A stretch of 64,000 nt of DNA from Vibrio renipiscarius. GTDB taxonomy: Bacteria > Pseudomonadota > Gammaproteobacteria > Enterobacterales > Vibrionaceae. Location of the stretch: contig NZ_JTKH01000005.1 of the NCBI RefSeq assembly GCF_000827885.1, positions 52,073-116,072 on the forward strand, read 5' to 3'. Numbering within the stretch: the stretch's first letter is position 1; each line of letters begins with the position of its first letter. Shown here in pieces: positions 1-9,555 of the stretch. Below the pieces are notes generated by a model, which worked only from the letters and a program-made list of their open reading frames with translations, was not told where the DNA came from and did not search any database. A program made the position numbers and the translations under genes.

Positions 1-2
1 AT

Positions 3-128
3 CATAATGAAAACTCACGCGCTTCGTTAGCTGAGAATGATGCAATCTTAGAAAATACCATCGACAATAAACTCACTCGTTGTGAGAACGGTGTTAACCA
101 GTTTACAGTGGGATCATGCGATGAGTAA
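3..128 (+). CDS. 3' end of an upstream gene, partial
   Basis: The third frame is open from the first bases of the window to a TAA at 126-128, giving the last 41 codons of a protein whose start lies outside the window. The tail is polar and acidic and ends in CDE. The stop overlaps the coaD start by 8 bases, a layout typical of translationally coupled genes, which supports it being real. In many gammaproteobacteria the gene before coaD makes LPS core (Kdo transferase or a glycosyltransferase), and the gene after coaD here is also an LPS transferase, so an LPS function is a guess from context. No domain can be recognised in this fragment. Confidence 0.55.
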   Translation, partial: HNENSRASLAENDAILENTIDNKLTRCENGVNQFTVGSCDE

Positions 129-606
129 AAGTGTCATCTATCCAGGTACGTTCGACCCCATTACCAATGGCCATTTGAATTTAATAGAGCGTACCGCCAG
201 CATGTTTAATTCTGTCACGATTGGCGTCGCGGCAAGCCCTTCTAAGAAAACTATGTTTACGTTAGACGAACGGGTCACACTGGTTAAAAGATCATGCGCC
301 CATCTTAGCAATGTATCTGTCATTGGCTTTAGTGGCCTACTGGTTGATTTTGCAAAAGAACAACAGAGTGACGTGCTGATTCGTGGGCTGCGCACCACAA
401 TGGATTTTGAGTACGAATTTGGCCTTACCAGCATGTACCGTAAATTACTACCCGGTTTAGAGAGCATATTTTTAACGCCGGCGGAAGAGTTTGCCTTCTT
501 GTCTTCGACCATTGTCCGAGAAGTCGCGACCCATGGTGGCGATGTCGCCCAATTTGTGCCAACGTCAGTCAATAGTGCCATTTTAGCTAAACTAAAATCA
601 GTATGA
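121..606 (+). CDS. coaD: Phosphopantetheine adenylyltransferase CoaD
   Basis: CoaD transfers AMP from ATP to 4'-phosphopantetheine, the penultimate step of coenzyme A synthesis, in the cytoplasm. The 161-residue product begins with the nucleotidyltransferase signature [12 protein letters not shown] (about residues 6-17), and later has the conserved RGLR stretch and the FLSST motif near the ATP-binding site. Length fits the family (about 160). An in-frame GTG lies upstream at 82, but the ATG at 121 matches the family N-terminus and has a GGGA 8 bases before it. It overlaps the gene before it by 8 bases and the gene after it by 4, so the three are probably one transcript. Confidence 0.96.
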   Translation: MSKSVIYPGTFDPITNGHLNLIERTASMFNSVTIGVAASPSKKTMFTLDERVTLVKRSCAHLSNVSVIGFSGLLVDFAKEQQSDVLIRGLRTTMDFEYEFGLTSMYRKLLPGLESIFLTPAEEFAFLSSTIVREVATHGGDVAQFVPTSVNSAILAKLKSV

Positions 607-1541
607 AAAAACTCAAATACTACTTATCAAATGGATTGCTGCCCCATCTACCAGCCGCTTTATTTCGATTTGTAAGAGTAAAAGTCATCGCTCAACGCGG
701 TAACTTCAATCAATCTTACTTAAATGACCGCGTTAACTATTACTGCAAATACAATATAAACTTCACGTTAAGCGATGTGGATTTAGTCAAAGTTAAAAAC
801 TTCAAACAGACAGGTGGAAGTGCTTACTACTATGATTTACTCAAAGTGATTAAGGGCTTCCCACAAAAATTCACCTTTAAGTATATTAATGGCGATGTTG
901 TCGATGTGCCTAATGTGCCAAGCTTTTTAAAAAGCAGACCGATTGAAGGTGATAATCAAAACTCAGTATTATTAAAACTGAATGCTGTTCGACACTATGT
1001 CTTTATCGATAGTGATAAACCCTACAGTGAAAAGAAAGATATGTTGGTATGGCGCGGCACCGGTTTTCGACCGAACCGAAGAGCTCTATTAGCCACACAT
1101 TGTGGAAACCCACGTTGTAATGTAGGCCGTGTCGATAACAAAGATAGCGATCCGAGGCAACTCAACTATGTGAAAAAATCCATGACCATTGCTGAACAGT
1201 TAGAGTACAAGTTTATTCTCAGTCTTGAAGGGATGGATGTAGCTACCAACCTTAAATGGATCATGTCCTCAAATTCACTGTGCTTTACACCAAAGCTGCG
1301 CTTTGAGACATGGTTTATGGAAGGCAGACTACAAGCGGGTACGCATTTTGTGGAAATCAAAGATGACTTTTCCGATCTGGATGAAAAGATGGACTATTAC
1401 CTCTCTCACCCTGAAAAAGCAGAGGCTATAATCCATAATGCTCAACAGTGGGTAGCACAATTCAAAGATGCGAAACGTGAGCGTCTTATATCTCTTCTGG
1501 TGGCACAGAAATACTTTCAAAAATCAGGGCAAATGCAGTAA
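603..1541 (+). CDS. Glycosyltransferase family 90 (CAP10-like), probable LPS transferase
   Basis: The 312-residue product looks like a GT90 / 'lipopolysaccharide A protein' type transferase: a [11 protein letters not shown] segment near residue 150 and a C-terminal block with KFILSLEG, then KWIMSSNS and the FETWFMEG region, the arrangement seen in LPS-modifying CAP10-like enzymes. It has no signal peptide and should act on the cytoplasmic face on lipid A-core acceptors. Its ATG overlaps the coaD stop (ATGA), so translation is probably coupled. The gene is AT-richer than its neighbours, common for LPS genes that vary between strains. The sugar and linkage cannot be told from sequence. Confidence 0.8.
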   Translation: MKKLKYYLSNGLLPHLPAALFRFVRVKVIAQRGNFNQSYLNDRVNYYCKYNINFTLSDVDLVKVKNFKQTGGSAYYYDLLKVIKGFPQKFTFKYINGDVVDVPNVPSFLKSRPIEGDNQNSVLLKLNAVRHYVFIDSDKPYSEKKDMLVWRGTGFRPNRRALLATHCGNPRCNVGRVDNKDSDPRQLNYVKKSMTIAEQLEYKFILSLEGMDVATNLKWIMSSNSLCFTPKLRFETWFMEGRLQAGTHFVEIKDDFSDLDEKMDYYLSHPEKAEAIIHNAQQWVAQFKDAKRERLISLLVAQKYFQKSGQMQ

Positions 1542-1560
1542 TAACGGTATAAAGAAATTC

Positions 1561-2367
1561 TCACAACTGACAGCACGAACAAAAAAATGTGTTTCTTTGG
1601 CCGATCTTAAGCGCTTTAATCTCTTCACCGCAACTTGGGCAAGGCTCACCGGCTTTGCCATACACTTGCAGCTCTTGTGCAAAGTATCCCGGTTTACCAT
1701 CGGCTTGAGCAAAGTCTTTTAACGTGGTGCCACCTTGCTGAATTGAGTGGGCCAAAACTTGTTTGATATCGGCGACTAGTGTCTGCCACTCCACCAGCGT
1801 TAAGCTGCCTGCAGCGCGTGTTGGGTGTACCTTGGCGCTAAACAAAGATTCACTGGCGTAAATGTTGCCGACACCCACTACGACTTTGTTATCCATAATA
1901 AATTGCTTTACCGCAACGCGCTTATTCACCGCTTTTTTCAGCATATAGTCTGCATTAAAATCATCGGTCAGAGGCTCAGGTCCCATATGGCCAAGGACAG
2001 CATGTTCGCCATCTTGGCTAAATAACCAAGCGCCAAATCGGCGTGGATCGTTGTAGCGCAGCACTTTGCCATTAGTCAGCACTAAATCGACATGATCATG
2101 TTTAGCCGGTGAAAACTCCGCGTCCAATACTCGTAATGAGCCCGACATACCTAAATGCACAATCGCGCAGCCCGCATCGGTTTCAATAATCAAATACTTA
2201 GCCCGGCGGCGAATATCTCGAATCACATGCCCTTCTAACTGCTTTAATTCCATTGGAATATCCCAACGTAGCTTAGGCGTTCGAAAGGTCAAACGACGAA
2301 TCGTTTGTCCAACAAGATGAGGGGTAATCCCCATACGGCTCACTTCAACTTCAGGTAACTCAGGCAC
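1561..2367 (-). CDS. mutM: Formamidopyrimidine-DNA glycosylase MutM (Fpg)
   Basis: Fpg is a bifunctional base-excision glycosylase/AP lyase removing 8-oxoguanine and other oxidised purines. The 268-residue product starts MPELPEVE, where the Pro after Met is the catalytic nucleophile and Glu-3 is also essential. It ends in the C-x2-C / C-x2-C zinc finger (CPSC and CSCC about 20 residues apart) with the conserved Gln-Arg-x-Thr between them. The H2TH region NIYASE is present near residue 170. It is convergent with the glycosyltransferase gene and lies 11 bases after the small membrane-protein gene, with which it is probably co-transcribed. Confidence 0.97.
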   Translation of the reverse strand: MPELPEVEVSRMGITPHLVGQTIRRLTFRTPKLRWDIPMELKQLEGHVIRDIRRRAKYLIIETDAGCAIVHLGMSGSLRVLDAEFSPAKHDHVDLVLTNGKVLRYNDPRRFGAWLFSQDGEHAVLGHMGPEPLTDDFNADYMLKKAVNKRVAVKQFIMDNKVVVGVGNIYASESLFSAKVHPTRAAGSLTLVEWQTLVADIKQVLAHSIQQGGTTLKDFAQADGKPGYFAQELQVYGKAGEPCPSCGEEIKALKIGQRNTFFCSCCQL

Positions 2368-2378
2368 GATAATCTCCG

Positions 2379-2870
2379 TTATTTCTCTGATAATTCAGTA
2401 GGAAACAAATAACTTGGCTCAACGGTCACCGCAATCCACTTATCTTGCCAGTTTTTTAATAGCCAAAACTGAGGTAACTGGTAATAAGTGATCCTTTGTG
2501 GCTCTTCTTGATCCTCATACCACACTTCAATCGATTGTGGTGATGTCAAATTGGCTTTCAGAGACTGATAGTTTTCATCGGTAATTTCTGTCCCGACAAG
2601 TGAATTCCAACGCTGTGCAAGATCTTGAGGCAAAATTGTCGATTGAACATTCAGTTTCCATGCACCGTACTCATTGGTTAGTGACCATTGAGTCGCATGT
2701 AACGCGTGCAGATCTTGGTTTGGATTGAGTAGAAAGGGATGCTCACTCTCAGTGACGTCATCTAATAAGTAAGTTTGGATCAAGGTAGGCAGGTTAAGTA
2801 CGAGCATAAACGCAAGCACACCCAAGATGAGCAGATTGTTCCAACGACGGCGATGACGAGTAGACCGCAT
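2379..2870 (-). CDS. Conserved small membrane-anchored protein, function unknown
   Basis: This 163-residue product has a very basic N-terminus (RSTRHRRR) followed by one hydrophobic segment at about residues 13-34, then a soluble acidic domain. That predicts a single-pass inner-membrane protein with its C-terminal domain in the periplasm (positive-inside rule). I do not recognise a domain. An AGGAAG ribosome binding site lies 6 bases before the ATG. It is 11 bases upstream of mutM on the same strand, so the two form a likely operon, but the pairing alone does not show a DNA-repair role. Confidence 0.75.
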   Translation of the reverse strand: MRSTRHRRRWNNLLILGVLAFMLVLNLPTLIQTYLLDDVTESEHPFLLNPNQDLHALHATQWSLTNEYGAWKLNVQSTILPQDLAQRWNSLVGTEITDENYQSLKANLTSPQSIEVWYEDQEEPQRITYYQLPQFWLLKNWQDKWIAVTVEPSYLFPTELSEK

Positions 2871-2924
2871 ACTTTTCTTCCTAGATTAAGTCTCTAGTCG
2901 AAGTATATGGGAGTTTTAGATAAT

Positions 2925-2950
2925 AAAAAACCCAGCTCGAGAGCTGGGTT
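2925..2950 (-). terminator. Rho-independent terminator of rpmB-rpmG
   Basis: A perfect 10-bp stem (AACCCAGCTC with its complement) is followed on the minus strand by a run of six T. It lies 45 bases after the rpmG stop and before the start of the next minus-strand gene. Confidence 0.9.
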
Positions 2951-2994
2951 TTATCGTTCAAACTTCTTAATAAGAAGCTTCAAAGAAGAATCAA

Positions 2995-3165
2995 TTACTT
3001 GATCTTGCCTTCTTTGTACATAACGTGTTGGCGAACTACTGGATCAAATTTCTTGATCTCAAATTTGCCAGGCATGTTACGTTTGTTCTTGTCAGTTGTG
3101 TAGAAGTGACCAGTACCAGCAGATGATACTAGACGAATTTTCTCACGAACGCCTTTCTTTGCCAT
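2995..3165 (-). CDS. rpmG: 50S ribosomal protein L33
   Basis: The frame encodes 56 residues beginning [12 protein letters not shown] and ending YKEGKIK, a standard gammaproteobacterial bL33. The protein contacts 23S rRNA near the E site of the large subunit. It has no pair of zinc-binding CxxC motifs, so it is the zinc-independent (C-minus) type. It starts 14 bases after the rpmB stop, the usual rpmB-rpmG operon, and is followed by a strong terminator. Confidence 0.95.
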   Translation of the reverse strand: MAKKGVREKIRLVSSAGTGHFYTTDKNKRNMPGKFEIKKFDPVVRQHVMYKEGKIK

Positions 3166-3179
3166 TGCCTATATTCCTC

Positions 3180-3416
3180 TTAAACGTTTTCGCCACGTGC
3201 ACGAATGTCAACAAGAACGGCATCGATGCCTTTCTTATCAATAATGCGCATACCTTTTGCAGTAAGGCGTAGTTTAACAAAACGTTTTTCGCTCTCTACC
3301 CAGAAACGATGAGTTTGTAGGTTCGGCAGAAAACGACGCTTAGTAGCATTTCGTGCGTGTGAACGGTTGTTACCCGTTACTGGACGCTTACCAGTTACTT
3401 GGCATACTCGTGACAT
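3180..3416 (-). CDS. rpmB: 50S ribosomal protein L28
   Basis: The 78-residue product begins [12 protein letters not shown] and contains [13 protein letters not shown], the signature of bL28, a large-subunit protein near the exit-site side. Length matches the family (78). It is the first gene of the rpmBG operon and has a near-consensus sigma-70 promoter about 130 bases upstream. Confidence 0.97.
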   Translation of the reverse strand: MSRVCQVTGKRPVTGNNRSHARNATKRRFLPNLQTHRFWVESEKRFVKLRLTAKGMRIIDKKGIDAVLVDIRARGENV

Positions 3417-3547
3417 ATAATGTCTTCTCCAAAATCGTTTCAGCTCGATATCAACCTTGGTGGCCGAACCTCTTCTATTTCTTAAACAGAAGGATAGAGG
3501 TTTAGATCCGCTATAGAATATCTATACAAGGCTATCAAAGGTCGCGC

Positions 3548-3576
3548 ATTATACTAACTTGGTTAGCATTGCTCAA
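3548..3576 (-). promoter_or_regulatory. Sigma-70 promoter of rpmB-rpmG
   Basis: On the minus strand TTGAGC (3571-3576) is separated by 17 bases from a perfect TATAAT (3548-3553). The predicted transcription start is near 3541, giving a leader of about 125 bases before rpmB. Confidence 0.75.
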
Positions 3577-3697
3577 TACCCGAACAGATCCTTTTTACAG
3601 ATTTCAGTGATCTTTTTTTAAGCAGAGCTGAATTTAGTCTAAAAAATGTCGAGGGATTGTACTTAGATTTATTCAAACTCACAACTAAAATTGTGAT

Positions 3698-4372
3698 TCA
3701 TATCCACCCTCGCTCCACAAAAGAAACGACTTCACCGTCTCCTACCACAAAATGGTCGAGTACTTTCACTTCAACCAATGCCAATGCATCGCTTAAACGG
3801 CGGGTAATGTGTCGATCAGCCCGACTCGGCTCAGCGACGCCTGAGGGATGATTATGCGCAAGAATCAAAGCCGTCGCATTGTGTTCTAGTGTTCTTTTCA
3901 CCACTTCCCTTGGGTAAACGCTGGCAGAATCAATCGTGCCTTCAAACATTAATTCGGCACAAATCACACGATGCTGGGTATCTAAAAACAAAACATAGAA
4001 GGCTTCTCGCTGGCGATCACGCAACAAGCTGGATAAAAATAGCTTAGTTTGTTGCGGGCTAGTCAGTGCGTCACCCCGCTTTAGCGTCTCACTCAAGTAA
4101 CGCTGGCTCATCTCCAACGTCGCCTGCAGTTGTACATACTTCGCCTTACCCAACCCCTTATGCTCGCAAAACTCAGATTCAGAGGCAGCAAACAAACTTC
4201 GTAACGAACCAAAATTTTGCAATAGCGTGTCGGCAAGCTCCAAAACGTTCATACCTTGCGTGCCTGTACGAAGGAATATCGCGAGCAGCTCGGCATCCGT
4301 TAATGCCGATGCGCCATGAGAAAGCAGCTTCTCTCGGGGCATTAATTGATCGGGCAAACATTTTATCGCCAT
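3698..4372 (-). CDS. radC: RadC family JAMM/MPN+ protein
   Basis: The 224-residue product has an N-terminal helix-hairpin-helix-like region ([18 protein letters not shown]) and a C-terminal JAMM metalloprotease-type motif, HNHPSG followed by an Asp in EPSRAD, with the conserved upstream Glu. Despite the name, a role in DNA repair has not held up, and the biochemical role of chromosomal RadC is unsettled. The frame is open further upstream, but the Met at 4372 matches the family start MAIK and has a GAGAG before it. It is divergent from coaBC. Confidence 0.93.
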   Translation of the reverse strand: MAIKCLPDQLMPREKLLSHGASALTDAELLAIFLRTGTQGMNVLELADTLLQNFGSLRSLFAASESEFCEHKGLGKAKYVQLQATLEMSQRYLSETLKRGDALTSPQQTKLFLSSLLRDRQREAFYVLFLDTQHRVICAELMFEGTIDSASVYPREVVKRTLEHNATALILAHNHPSGVAEPSRADRHITRRLSDALALVEVKVLDHFVVGDGEVVSFVERGWI

Positions 4373-4655
4373 GACTCTCTCACTGTTTGGAGGATATTTG
4401 AGAGTCCATTGGACAAAACTCATCAGCAAAATCGAAATCGTCTTTGCTGTTTCGCTTCTGCGATGTCGCCATCATGTAACTGTGCAACCTATCAATGATG
4501 GGCAACGTCTTTTTGAACCGAATAAAAAACGCAGAAAAATAAAACTTGAAGATAACGGCTGAGGCTTCCGTTCCGTGAACTTCACATCATTTAATCCCAC
4601 CGGATCCCACGAAAGGTTGTGATATTATCTGCGACAGAAATTTGGAGATTCAAAC

Positions 4656-5855
4656 ATGCAAACACTCGCAGGAAAAAAAATCCTACTTGGCATCAGTGGC
4701 GGTATTGCTGCTTATAAATGCGCAGAGTTAACTCGTCGTCTCATTGAACGAGGCGCACAAGTTCAGGTTGTGATGACACACGCCGCAAAAGAATTCATTA
4801 CTCCGTTAACGATGCAAGCGGTCTCAGGCAGACCCGTATCGGACAGCTTGTTAGATCCCGCGGCGGAAGCGTCAATGGGTCACATTGAACTGGCTAAGTG
4901 GGCAGATTTGGTTTTATTGGCGCCAGCCACGGCCGATTTGATTGCTCGCATGGCTGCTGGCATGGGTAATGACCTTCTAACAACGTTAGTACTTGCTAGC
5001 GATGCGCCGATTGCCGTTTCTCCTGCGATGAATCAGCAGATGTACCTCAATTTAGCAACTCAAGAAAATATTGCGACGTTAGCACGCCGTGGTATGCACA
5101 TCTGGGGCCCAGCCGCTGGTGAGCAAGCGTGTGGTGATGTTGGCCCTGGCCGTATGCTAGAGCCAATGCAATTGGTCGGATTGTGTGAGCAGTTTTTTGC
5201 CGATAAACCACTAAAAGGCAAATCGGTATTAATCACGGCTGGTCCAACCCGTGAAGCGCTCGATCCGGTGCGTTATATCAGCAACCACAGCTCAGGCAAG
5301 ATGGGCTTTGCATTAGCCGACATGGCCAAAAAACTGGGCGCTACAGTCACTCTCGTCAGCGGCCCTGTCTCACTGGCCACACCGCAAGGCTGTGAACGCG
5401 TGAATGTCGAGAGCGCTCTTGAAATGCATCAGGCCGTGATGAATCACGCACAGCAGAGCGATGTATTTATCAGCTGCGCCGCTGTCGCCGATTACCGACC
5501 AGAGCACGTCGCTGAAAATAAAATCAAAAAGACGACTGATAATGACGCGATGACCGTCACCATGGTCAAAAACCCAGATATTGTCGCCAGTGTTGCCGCC
5601 TTAGCCGACAACCGACCATTTACGGTGGGTTTTGCCGCTGAAACACAGAATGTGAAGCAGTACGCCATCAGTAAACTGGAACGTAAAAATCTCGATATGA
5701 TCTGTGCGAATGATGTCTCGCTTGCGGGCCAAGGGTTCAATAGCAACGATAATGCCATCACCGTATACTGGAAAGAAGGTGAGCAATCACTTACCCTTGC
5801 ACCCAAACAACAGATTGCACAGCAGATCCTGCAAGTCATTGCCGACAAGCTGTAA
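4656..5855 (+). CDS. coaBC: Bifunctional phosphopantothenoylcysteine decarboxylase / phosphopantothenate-cysteine ligase CoaBC
   Basis: This 399-residue fusion joins cysteine to phosphopantothenate with CTP (CoaB half) and decarboxylates the product with FMN (CoaC half), steps two and three of CoA synthesis. The N-terminal flavoprotein half shows GGIAAYK, the PAMNQQMY substrate motif (near residue 125) and the catalytic Cys in EQACGDVG (about 158). The ligase half starts near residue 190 with [15 protein letters not shown] and contains [10 protein letters not shown]. It shares a regulatory region with divergent radC. In E. coli dut follows coaBC, whereas here the 99-base gap before slmA has no room for it. 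Confidence 0.97.
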   Translation: MQTLAGKKILLGISGGIAAYKCAELTRRLIERGAQVQVVMTHAAKEFITPLTMQAVSGRPVSDSLLDPAAEASMGHIELAKWADLVLLAPATADLIARMAAGMGNDLLTTLVLASDAPIAVSPAMNQQMYLNLATQENIATLARRGMHIWGPAAGEQACGDVGPGRMLEPMQLVGLCEQFFADKPLKGKSVLITAGPTREALDPVRYISNHSSGKMGFALADMAKKLGATVTLVSGPVSLATPQGCERVNVESALEMHQAVMNHAQQSDVFISCAAVADYRPEHVAENKIKKTTDNDAMTVTMVKNPDIVASVAALADNRPFTVGFAAETQNVKQYAISKLERKNLDMICANDVSLAGQGFNSNDNAITVYWKEGEQSLTLAPKQQIAQQILQVIADKL

Positions 5856-5954
5856 TCAAGAAATCATATAACGAAGCGAGTCACCCTGCTTATTCTTATC
5901 TGACAAGTGGGGTGCGCCGTTCTTTGCTAAAAGTGGTAATTAAAGGAAGCGTTG

Positions 5955-6545
5955 ATGGCTGTAACAAGAAAAACCAATCGCCGAGAAGAAATCTTGCAAG
6001 CACTGGCACAAATGTTGGAATCAACAGATGGTGCCTCTCGTATTACAACCGCGAAACTGGCGAAGCAAGTTGGTGTTTCAGAAGCGGCGCTTTATCGACA
6101 CTTCCCAAGCAAAGCACGCATGTTTGAAGGCCTCATCGAATTTATCGAAGAATCTTTGATGTCGCGCATTAATCGTATTTTAGATGAAGAAAAAGACACC
6201 TTAACGCGCATTCGCTTAGTGCTACAATTGATACTCGCCTTTGCTGAACGCAATCCCGGCCTCACTCGCATCCTCTCAGGGCACGCGTTGATGTTTGAAA
6301 ATGAACGTCTGCGTGAGCGTATCAACCAATTATTTGAACGTATTGAAACCTCTTTACGTCAAATTTTGCGTGAACGTAAACTGCGTGAAGGCAAATCATT
6401 TCCGGTGGATGAGCGCATCCTCGCTGCGCAATTGCTTGGCCAAGTCGAAGGCAGCTTAAATCGTTTCGTGCGTTCTGATTTCAAATATCAGCCGACTGCG
6501 AACTTCGATGAATACTGGGCCCTGCTCAAAAACCAAATTGAATAA
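5955..6545 (+). CDS. slmA: Nucleoid occlusion protein SlmA
   Basis: SlmA is a TetR-like DNA-binding protein that binds specific chromosomal sites and, on DNA, disrupts FtsZ filaments so septa do not form over the nucleoid. The 196-residue product has the N-terminal helix-turn-helix ([20 protein letters not shown], about residues 31-50) and an all-helical C-terminal dimer domain. A TTG lies just before, but the ATG at 5955 gives the family start MAVTRK and has an AAAGGA site upstream. The coaBC-slmA-pyrE neighbourhood is conserved in gammaproteobacteria. Confidence 0.96.
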   Translation: MAVTRKTNRREEILQALAQMLESTDGASRITTAKLAKQVGVSEAALYRHFPSKARMFEGLIEFIEESLMSRINRILDEEKDTLTRIRLVLQLILAFAERNPGLTRILSGHALMFENERLRERINQLFERIETSLRQILRERKLREGKSFPVDERILAAQLLGQVEGSLNRFVRSDFKYQPTANFDEYWALLKNQIE

Positions 6546-6610
6546 CAGGCGCCTATAACCTACAAATAGACAACTCTGAACATGGAAATCAGTTTAGGAT
6601 AGTGACGACG

Positions 6611-7561
6611 ATGAGTAATAATAAATACGCTAAGCCAACTTTCTCTTTCTCCCTTTTACACCCTAAGAATTGGGGCGTTTGGTTAGGATTTGGGCTCCTA
6701 GCCATCATCGTCAATCTCTTGCCCTATTCACTGCTGTATCGCTTGGGCCGATTTATCGGCCATATCGGCATGAAATATGGCAAAAGCCGAGTTCACGTCA
6801 CGCATCGAAACCTTGAACTCGCCTTTCCCGATATGAGCGAGCAAGAACGCCAAGCCATTGTCGAAGACAACTTCAAAAATACCGGCCTTGCTTTAATCGA
6901 AACGGGGATCACTTGGTTTTGGCCAACGTGGCGCTTCAAACGCATTATTGTTGATAAAGACACGCACATGCTGCGTAAATACACCGAAGAAAAACAAGGC
7001 GTCCTGCTTTGTTGTGTACACGCCCTTAATTTAGAAATCACCGCACGAGCATTAGGTGTACTCGGCATTGGCGGATACGGTGTATTTCGTCCACACAATA
7101 ATCCTGCGTATAACTTCATCCAATACTGGGGCCGAACTCATAACGGCAACACACTGATTGATCGTAAAGACATAAAACAGATGATCCGCGTATTGCGCCA
7201 AGGTAAACATCTTTTCTACTTAGCCGATCATGATTACGGTCGCAACAAGTCGGTCTTTGTGCCCTTTTTCGCGGTAGAAGACGCTTGCACCACCACCGGC
7301 ACCAGCATTCTTGCTTATACCAGTAAATGCAAGATCATACCCGGCTCTGGTTTTAGAAATGACCAAGGCAAGTATGAGATCATGGCTGATATCTCCATTG
7401 GGCAAGATTACCCACAAAAAGATGAAGTGGCCGCCGCAGCCTACATGAACAAGTATATTGAGATGCTGATTCTCCGCGCACCTTCACAGTGGATGTGGCT
7501 GCACAAACGCTTTAAAACCATGGCAGACCCTCAGGCGAAGAAAGCCTGCCGTTATCAATAG
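6611..7561 (+). CDS. Late lipid A acyltransferase, LpxL/LpxN (HtrB/MsbB) family
   Basis: The product (316 residues) is a membrane-anchored acyltransferase that adds a secondary acyl chain from acyl-ACP to lipid A at the inner face of the inner membrane. One transmembrane segment lies near residues 20-40. The catalytic H-x4-E is HALNLE (about residue 140), and the family blocks FRPHNNP and ADHDYG plus the TTTGTSILA stretch follow. A GTG at 6602 is possible, but AGGAT is better spaced for the ATG at 6611. In V. cholerae two tandem paralogues, described as LpxL and LpxN, sit at this place before pyrE. Only one is present here, and which it equals cannot be decided by eye. Confidence 0.88.
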   Translation: MSNNKYAKPTFSFSLLHPKNWGVWLGFGLLAIIVNLLPYSLLYRLGRFIGHIGMKYGKSRVHVTHRNLELAFPDMSEQERQAIVEDNFKNTGLALIETGITWFWPTWRFKRIIVDKDTHMLRKYTEEKQGVLLCCVHALNLEITARALGVLGIGGYGVFRPHNNPAYNFIQYWGRTHNGNTLIDRKDIKQMIRVLRQGKHLFYLADHDYGRNKSVFVPFFAVEDACTTTGTSILAYTSKCKIIPGSGFRNDQGKYEIMADISIGQDYPQKDEVAAAAYMNKYIEMLILRAPSQWMWLHKRFKTMADPQAKKACRYQ

Positions 7562-7643
7562 CGTTGTAGGCTAGCACCTAACCCGCAATCACGGCCTTCT
7601 AACGCACACCTTCTAAAGAAAGTGGTACCGCGTTAGAAAACAA

Positions 7644-7670
7644 AAAGCCCCGCATCAAATGCAGGGCTTT
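7644..7670. terminator. Bidirectional terminator between the lipid A acyltransferase and pyrE
   Basis: An 11-bp stem with one mismatch (AAAGCCC paired with GGGCTTT, then GCAT with ATGC, three-base loop). It has T-rich tails on both strands, stronger on the minus strand, so it can end both convergent transcripts. Confidence 0.85.
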
Positions 7671-7715
7671 CATGTTTATACGCTTTCGTTCAACCAATCA
7701 TTCGCCTTGGTTAAA

Positions 7716-8357
7716 TTAGATGCCGTATTGTGCACGGTACGCTTTCACCGCTTCTAGGTGTTCAACGCTGGTGCCTTTTTCTTCAAGGTAAGTGATAAGG
7801 TCAGTCAGGCTCACGATAGAGATGATTTCACAGTTGAAGTCACGCTCCACTTCTTGAATCGCCGACAACTCACCCTTGCCTTTCTCTTGACGATCAATCG
7901 CCACCAATACACCCGCAAGATCTGCGCCGTTCGCTTGAATGATTTCCATTGATTCACGAATCGCCGTGCCCGCGGTAATCACATCGTCCACCAGCATGAT
8001 ACGACCTTCCAGTGCGCTACCGACTAGGTTGCCACCTTCACCGTGATCTTTGGCTTCTTTACGGTTAAAGCAGTAAGGCTTATCCATATCGTGGTGATCC
8101 GCCAGCGCAACCGCGGTGGTGGTTGCAATTGGAATGCCTTTGTACGCAGGGCCAAACAACACATCGAACTCGATACCAGAGTCTGCTAGCGCCGCCGCGT
8201 AGAAGCGACCTAAACGCGCCAAATCACGGCCAGTATTAAACAGGCCAGCGTTAAAGAAATACGGACTCTTACGGCCTGATTTCAAAGTAAACTCACCAAA
8301 CTTTAAAACTTCCTTCTCTAATGCAAATTCAATAAATTCACGCTGGTATGCTTTCAT
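7716..8357 (-). CDS. pyrE: Orotate phosphoribosyltransferase PyrE
   Basis: PyrE makes orotidine 5'-phosphate from orotate and PRPP in pyrimidine synthesis. The 213-residue product has the PRPP-binding signature [12 protein letters not shown] (about residues 120-131), the FGPAYKGI region, and [10 protein letters not shown], the flexible catalytic loop with conserved Lys and His. In E. coli pyrE follows rph in one operon with attenuation. Here the pair is separated by an rph terminator and an ERIC-like element, so pyrE needs its own promoter. A small perfect inverted repeat (8380-8396, CTAGCA with its complement) lies in the leader close to the start codon. Confidence 0.97.
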   Translation of the reverse strand: MKAYQREFIEFALEKEVLKFGEFTLKSGRKSPYFFNAGLFNTGRDLARLGRFYAAALADSGIEFDVLFGPAYKGIPIATTTAVALADHHDMDKPYCFNRKEAKDHGEGGNLVGSALEGRIMLVDDVITAGTAIRESMEIIQANGADLAGVLVAIDRQEKGKGELSAIQEVERDFNCEIISIVSLTDLITYLEEKGTSVEHLEAVKAYRAQYGI

Positions 8358-8491
8358 CTCTTACTCTCTAAATAAATCTCTAGCACTCATTGCTAGATGG
8401 TCTACAAAAATTCAAATATTTTGACACAGCCCTCCTCAACGTCATTGGCAGTAAATAGACTCGCCTTTACGATGAAGAGGTAATCTTTGCA

Positions 8492-8598
8492 GTAGATGGC
8501 ATCACAGCTAGGCAGCCAGATTTTTCGAACCTATGAGCATACTCAAGTATGTGATTAGGTCGAAAAATTGCAGTGAACAACGCTGTGGTGTTATCTAC
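8492..8598. repeat. ERIC-like imperfect palindrome (107 bp)
   Basis: The outer arms pair (GTAGAT..CA.CACAGC at 8492-8508 against 8582-8598) and the centre forms a hairpin whose arms read TTTTTCGA-ACCTA and GCATAC around TCAA (about 8521-8568). The central sequence, GAGCATACTCAAGTATGTGA, keeps the spacing and several bases of the enterobacterial ERIC core (GAGCTTACATAAGTAAGTGA). Such elements are intergenic, transcribed and palindromic, with no coding capacity. It lies between the rph terminator and pyrE. Confidence 0.75.
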
Positions 8599-8607
8599 AA
8601 AAAAGAT

Positions 8608-8635
8608 AAAAAAATAGCCTCCCAATGGGAAGCTA
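8608..8635 (-). terminator. Rho-independent terminator of rph
   Basis: On the minus strand a 9-bp stem (TAGCTTCCC / GGGAGGCTA, one G-T pair, three-base loop) starts 7 bases after the rph stop and is followed by seven T. It separates rph from pyrE. Confidence 0.88.
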
Positions 8636-8642
8636 TAAAAGA

Positions 8643-9359
8643 TTATTCCGCCAACGCCGCTTTCTGCGCCGCAACAATATCGGCCACACCTTTGGTCGCC
8701 GACTCTAGTAGCGCCAACAATTGTAGGTGAGTAAACGGTTCGCCTTCTGCCGTGCCTTGCACTTCAATCATGCGACCATCTTCAGTCATGACGACGTTCA
8801 TATCGGTGTCCGCTGCTGAATCTTCAACATACTCAAGGTCACACAATACGTTTTCACCAAGCAGACCCACTGACACTGCCGCTACATGGCCAGTCATCGG
8901 GTTTTTCTTCAACTTACCTTTTTCGATCAGGTGTTGGAATGCATCTGCCAGTGCAACACTTGCACCAGAGATAGACGCAGTACGAGTACCGCCATCTGCT
9001 TGGATAACATCACAGTCAACGGTGATCATAAACTCACCCATTGCTTTTAGATCAACCACTGCGCGTAGGCTGCGCGCGATAAGGCGTTGGATTTCCATTG
9101 TGCGTCCGCCTTGCTTACCGCTCGCCGCTTCACGACGGTTACGCGTATGCGTTGCACGTGGCAGCATGCCGTATTCAGCCGTTACCCAGCCCTTACCCTT
9201 GCCTTTCATCCAATGCGGTACGTTTTCTTCAATAGAAGCGTTACAAAGAACCTTGGTGTTACCGAACTCTACCAGTACAGAGCCTTCTGCATACGCAGTA
9301 TAGTTACGAGTAATTTTGATTGGGCGAACTTGATCCGCCTTGCGGTCGTTTGGACGCAT
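8643..9359 (-). CDS. rph: Ribonuclease PH
   Basis: RNase PH is a phosphorolytic 3'-5' exoribonuclease that trims tRNA precursors and structured RNAs, working as a hexamer. The 238-residue product shows MRPNDRKAD at the start, TRNRREA with the RNA-binding arginines (residues 78-84), [17 protein letters not shown], and [16 protein letters not shown], the phosphate/metal site. An ATG two codons upstream (9365) is in frame, but the ribosome site AAGG is spaced for 9359, which also gives the family length. It is divergent from yicC, a conserved pairing. Confidence 0.97.
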   Translation of the reverse strand: MRPNDRKADQVRPIKITRNYTAYAEGSVLVEFGNTKVLCNASIEENVPHWMKGKGKGWVTAEYGMLPRATHTRNRREAASGKQGGRTMEIQRLIARSLRAVVDLKAMGEFMITVDCDVIQADGGTRTASISGASVALADAFQHLIEKGKLKKNPMTGHVAAVSVGLLGENVLCDLEYVEDSAADTDMNVVMTEDGRMIEVQGTAEGEPFTHLQLLALLESATKGVADIVAAQKAALAE

Positions 9360-9555
9360 GGGCATGTACCTTAATTAGCAGGGGAAACGTTTGGTTGGGT
9401 CAAGATTATAGCGGAAAAGAATATAACTGGCGAGCAAAGCCGCACAGACAAATCAGTGACATCCTCATAAAGCAGTAATAGTCGACAAGATTGATGTGAC
9501 AACTGTGCTACTATCTCAAGGTTAATTTTCAGCATATATAAGACAGGAAAATTCG

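Noticed and set aside
138..581. 147-residue antisense frame opposite coaD
   Set aside because: It mirrors the coaD codons, has no ribosome site and no recognisable product.
5856..5954. A dut gene between coaBC and slmA, as in E. coli
   Set aside because: The gap is only 99 bases and contains no coding frame; dut would have to be elsewhere or absent.
8752..9303. 183-residue frame opposite rph
   Set aside because: A shadow of the rph frame, with Ser/Arg-rich composition typical of antisense translation.
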